From positions 1 through 10,902 of the forward strand of contig JAPKMV010000060.1 in assembly GCA_026645635.1 (NCBI GenBank): a stretch of 10,902 bases of DNA, in the 5' to 3' direction. Below are positions 1-6,442 of the stretch, piece after piece. The position numbers and the translations under genes are program-made. Source of the DNA: Caldilineaceae bacterium (GTDB taxonomy: Bacteria > Chloroflexota > Anaerolineae > Caldilineales > Caldilineaceae). Position 1 is the stretch's first letter. Every line of letters starts with the position of its first letter. The notes beneath the pieces are model-generated. The model was not told the origin of the DNA and did not search any database. It saw nothing but the letters and a program-made list of their open reading frames with translations.

Positions 1-66
1 CGGATTTTCACGGATTCAAATCCGCGCATATCCGCCTCATCCGCCAAATCCGCGGTCTATCCCAGC
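1..66. repeat. Cluster of CGGAT/ATCCG short repeats downstream of the operon
   Basis: This short non-coding stretch follows the stop codon of the helicase gene and runs off the window edge. It holds TCCGC units starting at 21, 31, 40 and 49, spaced 9-10 bases apart, and inverted copies (CGGAT) at 1 and 11. The segment 11-24 is a palindrome (CGGATT, CA, AATCCG), and 1-6 can also pair with 47-52. No T-run follows on the minus strand, so it does not look like a classical intrinsic terminator. From memory, degenerate CGGAT/ATCCGCG repeats of this style occur between genes in several GC-rich phyla; that is recollection, not a search. It may act as an mRNA 3' end structure or simply be an interspersed repeat that continues outside the window. 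Confidence 0.6.
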
Positions 67-2163
67 CTACGGCAGCAAGCCGCTCATCTTCCCCCACCCC
101 GTCACTGTGAGCGTCTCGCGGGCGCGGGATGCGGCCACGTGCAGCAGGCACCGTTCGCCCAGCAAATCATCTTCGGTGATGGCGGCCGGCGGCGGCATGA
201 CGCCATCGTTCAGCCCGGCGATCAGCACGTGCTCGAACTCCAGCCCCTTGACCCGGTGCATCGTCGCCAGCCGCACACCGGAGCCGATGTCATCGGGCGT
301 GTCGGCCTCCAGGATGAGATAGGGGATGCCGGCGCCGCGCAGCAGCGGCACATACAACTCACGGATCTGACGGTGGGTGCGGGTGACGATGCAGATGCGC
401 TCCGCTTCCGTGGTTTCGAGGAGCGAGCGCACTTCGTCCAGCAAGAAGGCACACTCCGCTTCCGCCGTGGCAAACGCGCGTACGGTCGGCGGCGGGCCAC
501 TCATCAACGAACAATAGCCGTGCGCTTCATCCTGGCCGCCGTCCAGGTCATCGACCGCAGTATCGGCAAGGATCGCGGTCGACCAGCGGCGAATCTGCTC
601 GGTCGTGCGGTAGTTGATGCGCAGCCGCGCCGACCGCCCGCGGATTGCGATCCCGCACTGCGCCATGACGACCGGACGCCCGTAGATGCGTTGATGTGCG
701 TCGCCGACAAAGAAGAGATCGTTGGCGCCTTCCGGGATCAATGCCCGCAGCAGACGCAGTTCTTCGGCGTGCAGATCCTGCGTTTCGTCCACGATGACGG
801 CGCGATAGGGCGAACGGGCGGGCTGTGTTTCCAGCAATTGGCGCGCCCGGCGGATCACGTCGGGCCATTCCAACCAGTTGTGGGCGTCCAGCGCCGCGCG
901 GTAATGCTCGAAGACGCGCCAGATCGCGGCGCGTTGGCTGCGGTTGAGCGGCGTTCGCTGCCCCTGGCGCGCCGCCTGCAAATAGCCTGTCCGGTCGCTG
1001 ATGCCCTGCGCCTGCACAACAGCCGACCATTCCTGCCGCAGAAAACCCTCGCCGAACTCAGACGGCCCCGCCTGTTCGACGGCATTGCGCCAGAATTGGG
1101 CGGCGGTGGCGTCATCAAGCACACGCACTTGCCGCCCGCTCTGCTCCAGCAGCCGCACCGCAAGCGCGTGGAGATGGGTCACCTCGATGCGCGCAATTTC
1201 GGCGCCGCACAAGTTCTGCAGGTTATGACGGATGTTGGCGGCCAGATTTCGTGTGAATGTTGTGAAGAGAATGCGGTCGTCCGGCGCAGTAAAGACATTG
1301 CGGGCAAGGTGCCGCGCCCTATGCATCGCCACGACGGTCTTGCCCGTACCGGCGCCACCCAGCACGCGCGCCGGCCCGTTGAAATGGCGTTCCACGAGCC
1401 GCGCCTGACTCGGATGCAGGAAGATGCGCCACTTCTCCAGCGGCGCATCGAGGACATCCTGCAACTCATCGACGCTGTCCACCAGATGAAAGCGGCGTTG
1501 GCTGTCCGGGTGGGCAAGCGCCGCGGCCAGGTCATCAGGATCGGCGTTCTGCGCCACCGTCACGCCGGCATGTTCGATGGCTTGCTCGACGGAACAGTGC
1601 TCAGCCGCGATCCAAAAGAGCGCCTCATAGGATTCGACAGGCAGGTAGGGCTTGAGCGTTTCCAGCGCCTCCTCTGTGCGCAGCGCACGCACGGCAGGCA
1701 ACAGCACGGCCGGCACACCGGTGCGCAGCAGGTCAGCATCGGCGAACAACTCAAACGGAGCGTACTCGTCCAGCGCTTTGGGTGCGGCGGAAATGGTGGG
1801 CAGCGGCGCCAGTTGCTCAACGAACTGCGTGTCGATCACCTGCATGGCGCCGGTGACGGGATTGACGGCGAATTCCTTGCGGCTTGCCCATGCCATCGCC
1901 TCGTCATGGTGATCGACCCAAACCAGCACATAGTCGGCGCCGGTGCGCGGGTGGAGCATCACAGCGCGGTAGGTGCGGTCGATGCGCAGGGTACGCACGC
2001 GGCTGTCGCGCACATCGTGGATTGGTTCATAGTTGATGCCGGCGGCAGTCGGGTCGGCGCGGAATTTGGTGAGCAACTCGCGCACCTTTTTGCGCTGCTC
2101 TTGTGGCAAGCGGCTGAAGGATTCAAGAAAGGTATCGGCGACATAGAGGTTGGGTGTGATCAT
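67..2163 (-). CDS. SF1 (UvrD-like) DNA helicase with N-terminal RelE/ParE-like domain
   Basis: A 698-residue protein. Residues 1 to about 95 resemble a RelE/ParE-type toxin fold: a helical start, then an arginine-rich strand (RVRTLRID, 55-62) and the ending VDHHDEAMAWA (83-93). Residues about 100-245 are a helical linker. Residues 250-698 are an SF1A 3'-5' helicase core: Q-motif HPSQ (250-253), Walker A GGAGTGKT (269-276), Walker B VDETQDL (458-464), motif III VGDAHQRIYGR (486-496), motif IV INYRT (516-520), motif V TMHRVKGLEFE (634-644) and motif VI HVAASRAR (675-682). Only about 115 residues separate motifs IV and V, so the 2B subdomain of UvrD/PcrA is largely missing. The start ATG overlaps the AddA stop as ATGA and has no Shine-Dalgarno, which points to translational coupling. 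No antitoxin gene is adjacent, so the RelE-like part is probably a binding or regulatory domain. Helicase assignment is firm; substrate and role (repair or defence) are unknown. Confidence 0.93.
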   Translation of the reverse strand: MITPNLYVADTFLESFSRLPQEQRKKVRELLTKFRADPTAAGINYEPIHDVRDSRVRTLRIDRTYRAVMLHPRTGADYVLVWVDHHDEAMAWASRKEFAVNPVTGAMQVIDTQFVEQLAPLPTISAAPKALDEYAPFELFADADLLRTGVPAVLLPAVRALRTEEALETLKPYLPVESYEALFWIAAEHCSVEQAIEHAGVTVAQNADPDDLAAALAHPDSQRRFHLVDSVDELQDVLDAPLEKWRIFLHPSQARLVERHFNGPARVLGGAGTGKTVVAMHRARHLARNVFTAPDDRILFTTFTRNLAANIRHNLQNLCGAEIARIEVTHLHALAVRLLEQSGRQVRVLDDATAAQFWRNAVEQAGPSEFGEGFLRQEWSAVVQAQGISDRTGYLQAARQGQRTPLNRSQRAAIWRVFEHYRAALDAHNWLEWPDVIRRARQLLETQPARSPYRAVIVDETQDLHAEELRLLRALIPEGANDLFFVGDAHQRIYGRPVVMAQCGIAIRGRSARLRINYRTTEQIRRWSTAILADTAVDDLDGGQDEAHGYCSLMSGPPPTVRAFATAEAECAFLLDEVRSLLETTEAERICIVTRTHRQIRELYVPLLRGAGIPYLILEADTPDDIGSGVRLATMHRVKGLEFEHVLIAGLNDGVMPPPAAITEDDLLGERCLLHVAASRARETLTVTGWGKMSGLLP

Positions 2164-5100
2164 GGCGACTCGGGTGCATCCCCTTCAGAGGTGAGCAGTA
2201 CCGCCTCTGTCAGCCACCGCATAGTTGTTTCCTCACCGTTCGCCTCCAAGAGTGCAGTTCGCCATCCAGCCTGCCCGGCCAACAGCAGCGCCGATTCTTG
2301 CCCCGGCAGGAACACCGCCGCACGGGCATCCGGCCAGGCCAGCTCTGCCGTGGCGGCGACGCGCCCACGCCCGTCTACGATGTCATAGCCGACTTCCGGC
2401 GCGGGCAGCCCACGCGCGCGGCACGCATCCAGCAGCGGCGCGCAGGCGGAATCGGCGAATTCGTAGACCTGCGCCCACCCATCGTCCGGTGACGCCGTAG
2501 GCACGGCGAGTGGCACGGCGCCGATCTCAACCACGCTGCACGCACCGCGGTCGTCGAGCAGGCAGAGCAGCCCGCGCGGGCGCTCGCCCAGCAGACCTTC
2601 CACCGCCGCCAGGTAGCGCTCGACCTGCGCCTGATACGCGCCATCATCAGCCAGCGCCTCCTCCCGCGCCCGCTCGTCGCGCAGGCGGTCGGTCTTGAAA
2701 TCGACCAGTGTCCAGCGCCCGTTGGCGCGAAAGAGCAGGTCGATCTGCCCAAAAACAGGCGCGCCCTCAGCGGAATCTTCTGGCAGCACATAGGGGACTT
2801 CGTGGCGGCGCACCTCCGCGCCGGCAATCTCGGCGTAGAGCGGGTGGCGGCGGAAACTGCCGAGCAGGCGCTGTGCGCGGCGCACCACATCGTCAAGCTG
2901 CGCCGCGTCGTGGAGACCATAGCCCCGCGCCTGCGCCCGGAGCCAATCGCCAAAGTGATCATCGCCGGGGAAACGCCATGCGGCGAGCGCGGCGTGCACC
3001 AGCTTGCCGATCACCCAGCCCGGCGCCCAGCGCCGCGCCTGTGGCGGGACGACGCGCCAGACGCGCGGCGGCGTGTCGTCAGCAGATGGCGCGGACTGCA
3101 GCACAGGCGCCAGCAAGATCGGCGTTTCCCGTGCGGGCGCGGGCGCTTCAGCCGGCGGTGCAGCGCTGTCGAAGACGCCGACGAACTCAGCCGGATAAAG
3201 CGCGCCGCCGCACATCGCCAAGACGCCGTCCAGCAGCAGGTGCAGCGGCCAAGGCGCGGCGCCGTCGGGATCAAACCCATCCGGCGCTTGCAGCAGCCCG
3301 ACCGCAGCGCACAGCTTGCCCAGCCAGCCATCGATGGTCAGCCCGCCGTTTTGCTTGATGCTGCGAATGTGCCCGGAGAGCAGCAGCCGATCCCGTGCGC
3401 GGGTGGCGGCGACATAGAGCAGGCGGTCGCTTTCGGCGGTCTCCTTGCTCGTCTCACGCTCTTGCGCCAGCTTCCACACAAAGGGTAAGCCTTCCTCGCT
3501 TGCCAGCTTCATGACGACGCCCAACTCGCTGTCCAGGAGCAGCTCGCTGTGTTTGCCGCCGCCTGTGCTCGCCGCGTCGCCGATGACGACGATGGGGAAC
3601 TCCAGCCCTTTCGCCTGGTGCACCGACATAATCTGCACGGCGCCGCGGCTGTCGGCGCGCGCCTCGCTCTCGCGGCTGCCGGCCTTGCGCAGCCCGCGTA
3701 CATACTCCAGAAACGCGCCCGTGCTGACGAGGCCGCTGCGCTGCGCGTCGAGGAGCAGCTTGCTCACATTGCGCGCACCGCGCGCGTCATCCGCCGCCAA
3801 CAGGATCGCCCGGTAACCGGTGCGGTCGATAAAGTGCTTGAGCAGGTCGGCCACGGGCACGCGCCCCGCCAGTTGATGGAGTTCGTCGATCAAAGTTGCA
3901 GCCGCGCGGCTGGCCGGATCGTCATCTGTGCAGAGCGCCTGCCAGAGCGCGCCCGGCGTGCCGCCATCTCCGAAACGCAGGCGGTGCAGCGCCGGGTCGG
4001 GCAGGCCGATGGCAGGCGAACGCAGCAAACCGTAGAGCGCCAGGTCGTCGGTGGGGTCGGCGAGGGCTTGCAGCGCGTTGAGCAGGTCGCGCACTTCCGG
4101 GCGTTCGAGGAAGCCGCGACCGGCCACGGTCTCGTAGGGAATGCCGGCGCGCTCGCAGGCGTCTTCGTAGGCGGTGAAGCCGCGGGATGTGCGGCAGAGG
4201 ATGGCGACATCGCCCCAACGCGGCGCCCCCTCTGCGGCGGCCAACGTGCGCAGCCGCTGTGCCAGGCCATCCGCTGCCCGGGCGAGGCTGCCATCCCCCT
4301 TCGCCCCGGCTGCCAGATGAAACTCGACGTGGGGCGCCGGCAGCAAGGCTTCATCGGTCGGATGCGCCGCCGTCAGGGGTGCGAATGGCTCGCGCCACGG
4401 TGCAGCGGGTGCGTCGCCGCCGTCCATCGCGGTTGCCAGCAGCGTGTTGAGCGCGTCCAGCAGCGCCGCGTGGGTGCGATACGAAGTGTTCATGTCGCAG
4501 CGCCGCCCCTGCCGCTCGATGGCCGCGCGCTCCTGGCGGAAGACCTCGACCTCGGCGCCGCGGAAGCGATAGATTGACTGCTTGGCGTCGCCGACGATGA
4601 AGAGCCGGCCCCGGTCGCCGTTGAGCAGCCGCACCAGGTCGCGCTGACGGCCGTTGGTGTCCTGGAATTCGTCGACCAGCAGCGCCTGTGTCTCTGCCTG
4701 CCAGCGCGCCCGCACGTCGGCGTTGGTGCGCAGCAGCGCGAGCGCCTGCGCCTCCAGGTCATCGAAATCCAACGCGTGGCGCGCGTCCAGGCGGGCGCGG
4801 TAGGCGGCAAGGGCGACGGCAAACAACCGCGCCAGGTGCGGCATCAAGGTTGCCAATGTTGTGTCCAGTGCCGGATCAACGCCATCGACCAGCGGCTTGA
4901 CATGATTGGTGCAGGCGTCGCGCACGGCTTTTATCAGTGCCTTGAAATCGACGCCGGGCCAGTTCGCCGCCTTGCCACGAGTGCCAGGCGCAAAGTTGCG
5001 TATCGCCCCCAGGTCCGCGAAGACCCGCGCCAGATCGCCCGCCGCCAGGTTGCGCCCCACTCCAAGCCAGTGCTCGACCAGTTCTGCCAGCAACGGCGCC

Positions 5101-5831
5101 AGTGTGTCGTGCCTGTCGTTGGCGTATCTGATAGCGCCAGCGGCTTCCAGATGCAGGATCCCGTCCATCGCCTCCGCCAGTTCCGGTGTTCGCGTCACAG
5201 CGTTCAGTGCATCGGTGGCCAGGGTTGACCACCCTTCCCACGGTCGTGTCGCCATAAGCGCCTCTGCCTTCAGCCGGTCGGCCAACAGCGCATCCAGCAG
5301 TTCAGCCAAGCCCGCGGCGGTGACGTGGGTGAAGAGCACAATCACCCCTGCATCCTCGGCGGCCCAGGCCAGCGCCTCGGCCACTGCCTCGCCGCGCAGT
5401 TGCAGCATGGCCGCCTCTTCGAGCACGGCAAAGTCCGGGTCGATGGCCGCCTCAGCCGGATGGCTGCGCAGGATCTCACTGCACAGGCCGTGGATGGTGC
5501 CGATGCGCGCGGCGTCGAGGTCGGCGTAAATCTCCTGCCAGCGGGCGCGTTCGGCGTCGTCCAGTTCAGGGTTAGCCAGGTAACGGGTGATCTCCTGGCG
5601 CAGACGGTTGCGCATCTCGCGCGCCGCCTTGAGCGTGAAGGTCACGGCGACGATGCTGCGCACCGGCGTCCCCTCCGCCAACAGGTGCAGGATGCGCGCC
5701 ACCAGCGTGCGCGTCTTGCCCGCCCCCGCGCCCGCGACGAGCACGACATCGCGGTCGAGCGTGGCAACGGCCGGCGTTTGATCCGGGCTAGGCGGCGTCT
5801 GCTGGACAATTGGATGGAAATCAGCCATCAT
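2160..5831 (-). CDS. addA: AddA-like ATP-dependent helicase/nuclease subunit A
   Basis: A 1223-residue protein, close to the usual AddA length. It is expected to be the motor subunit of the AddAB (RexAB) complex that unwinds and resects DNA double-strand ends. Helicase motifs: Walker A AGAGAGKT (33-40), Ia VTFTLKAAREM (63-73), Ic GTIHGLCSEILR (111-122), Walker B LVDEFQDT (385-392), III VGDAKQSIYRFRG (413-425), IV NTSYRT (448-453), V SVHQAKGLEF (736-745), VI LYVAATRARDRL (805-816). A RecB-family nuclease follows: H946, D1031 (GQID), D1044-F-K1046, Y1066/Q1069/Y1073, all consistent with activity. About 115 residues follow that domain and are unassigned. ATGs lie in tandem at 5831 and 5828. The Shine-Dalgarno GGGGGAG at 5834-5840 is 2 nt from the first and 5 nt from the second, so 5828 may be the true start. 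The 3' end overlaps the next gene by 4 nt. Confidence 0.93.
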   Translation of the reverse strand: MMADFHPIVQQTPPSPDQTPAVATLDRDVVLVAGAGAGKTRTLVARILHLLAEGTPVRSIVAVTFTLKAAREMRNRLRQEITRYLANPELDDAERARWQEIYADLDAARIGTIHGLCSEILRSHPAEAAIDPDFAVLEEAAMLQLRGEAVAEALAWAAEDAGVIVLFTHVTAAGLAELLDALLADRLKAEALMATRPWEGWSTLATDALNAVTRTPELAEAMDGILHLEAAGAIRYANDRHDTLAPLLAELVEHWLGVGRNLAAGDLARVFADLGAIRNFAPGTRGKAANWPGVDFKALIKAVRDACTNHVKPLVDGVDPALDTTLATLMPHLARLFAVALAAYRARLDARHALDFDDLEAQALALLRTNADVRARWQAETQALLVDEFQDTNGRQRDLVRLLNGDRGRLFIVGDAKQSIYRFRGAEVEVFRQERAAIERQGRRCDMNTSYRTHAALLDALNTLLATAMDGGDAPAAPWREPFAPLTAAHPTDEALLPAPHVEFHLAAGAKGDGSLARAADGLAQRLRTLAAAEGAPRWGDVAILCRTSRGFTAYEDACERAGIPYETVAGRGFLERPEVRDLLNALQALADPTDDLALYGLLRSPAIGLPDPALHRLRFGDGGTPGALWQALCTDDDPASRAAATLIDELHQLAGRVPVADLLKHFIDRTGYRAILLAADDARGARNVSKLLLDAQRSGLVSTGAFLEYVRGLRKAGSRESEARADSRGAVQIMSVHQAKGLEFPIVVIGDAASTGGGKHSELLLDSELGVVMKLASEEGLPFVWKLAQERETSKETAESDRLLYVAATRARDRLLLSGHIRSIKQNGGLTIDGWLGKLCAAVGLLQAPDGFDPDGAAPWPLHLLLDGVLAMCGGALYPAEFVGVFDSAAPPAEAPAPARETPILLAPVLQSAPSADDTPPRVWRVVPPQARRWAPGWVIGKLVHAALAAWRFPGDDHFGDWLRAQARGYGLHDAAQLDDVVRRAQRLLGSFRRHPLYAEIAGAEVRRHEVPYVLPEDSAEGAPVFGQIDLLFRANGRWTLVDFKTDRLRDERAREEALADDGAYQAQVERYLAAVEGLLGERPRGLLCLLDDRGACSVVEIGAVPLAVPTASPDDGWAQVYEFADSACAPLLDACRARGLPAPEVGYDIVDGRGRVAATAELAWPDARAAVFLPGQESALLLAGQAGWRTALLEANGEETTMRWLTEAVLLTSEGDAPESP

Positions 5832-5833
5832 TT

Positions 5834-5840
5834 CTCCCCC
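5834..5840 (-). promoter_or_regulatory. Ribosome binding site of the AddA-like gene
   Basis: On the minus strand this reads GGGGGAG, in the 16-nt gap after the TAG stop of the small upstream gene. It lies 2 nt from the ATG at 5831 and 5 nt from a second, adjacent ATG at 5828. Standard spacing favours the second ATG, which would remove one methionine. Confidence 0.7.
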
Positions 5841-5847
5841 AGTGTCC

Positions 5848-6441
5848 CTAACTTGTGCGGCTTGTCATGGCGCTTTGAGCACCGATGAGTGGCTGTTTTG
5901 CATCGGTCTCCGAACTGAACAGCATGAGCATCCTGCGCTGCGCGTCGGACAGCAAAAGCGACACGCTACGCTGCTGTGGATAAATCTCGGCATCGTTCCA
6001 AAATTGTTTGCGAACGCTGGTCGGAATTCCGATCTTCACACCTCTATACCGCAATTGCTCGACAAGCTGCGGTGCATCGAAAAGAAAGACATGGTCAATC
6101 AGCCATGAGCGTGTTTGCCCGCGGGAACTCATCGCAGCGTACTTTGGTCCTGCCAGGACAAGAAAGTAGTCTGGGAGATCGAGGGGGTTGATGTCCAGCA
6201 GACATTCCCAGCGCGCATACCACTTCACGTTGACAGTGCGCCCTAGCAACGGCCCATCAGTAAACTGGCCGTCGAAACCCTTGTTTGCTGCCGATTGCTC
6301 CAGCGCAATACCGAAGATGCGCGCAGCAATGTACTCGCCCAGATGCCCGATCTGCGCCGGGCGCTTGATAAGCGCAGAGATCTCCTGCTCAAGCTGGTTG
6401 CGCCGCCGGATCAGGCCGGCGAGTTGTGCCAAGTCATCCAT
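5848..6441 (-). CDS. Uncharacterised protein with a PD-(D/E)xK-like residue pattern, between addB and addA
   Basis: A 197-residue protein that I cannot name. It opens with an amphipathic, probably coiled helix (residues 4-27), then GHLGEYIAARIFG (32-44), GFDG (55-58) and VNVKWY (70-75). A helix-borne Glu36, Asp57 and x-Lys73 strand are the spacing seen in PD-(D/E)xK nuclease folds, but the usual Asp/Glu/Gln two before the lysine is Asn71. The middle is beta-rich (DYFLVLAG, 91-98; WLIDHVFLFD, 113-122), and KIGIPTSVRKQFW (136-148) looks conserved. No signal peptide or membrane segment is seen. The start at 6441 is fixed by a strong Shine-Dalgarno and a 1-nt gap after the addB stop; an upstream ATG at 6570 would overlap addB by over 120 bases. 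GC in five sampled 60-base lines is about 53%, against about 70% in sampled neighbouring lines. It may be an accessory nuclease or subunit of the AddAB-like complex; this is inference from context. Confidence 0.85.
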   Translation of the reverse strand: MDDLAQLAGLIRRRNQLEQEISALIKRPAQIGHLGEYIAARIFGIALEQSAANKGFDGQFTDGPLLGRTVNVKWYARWECLLDINPLDLPDYFLVLAGPKYAAMSSRGQTRSWLIDHVFLFDAPQLVEQLRYRGVKIGIPTSVRKQFWNDAEIYPQQRSVSLLLSDAQRRMLMLFSSETDAKQPLIGAQSAMTSRTS

Positions 6442-6442
6442 C

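Noticed and set aside
1..66. CRISPR array or attachment site at the left edge
   Set aside because: The repeat units are only about 5-6 bases with 9-10 base spacing and there are no spacers of constant length. No integrase or cas gene is in the window.
1879..2163. A free-standing RelE toxin of a toxin-antitoxin pair
   Set aside because: The domain is in one uninterrupted frame with the helicase, and no antitoxin-sized gene lies next to it.
139..2388. A 749-codon open frame on the plus strand opposite the helicase gene
   Set aside because: It lies antisense to a gene with all SF1 helicase motifs, shows no recognisable domain and is Gln/Arg/His-rich, as expected from reverse-strand translation of GC-rich coding DNA. 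Similar plus-strand frames at 3549-4577, 7421-8425 and 8861-10183 were rejected for the same reason.
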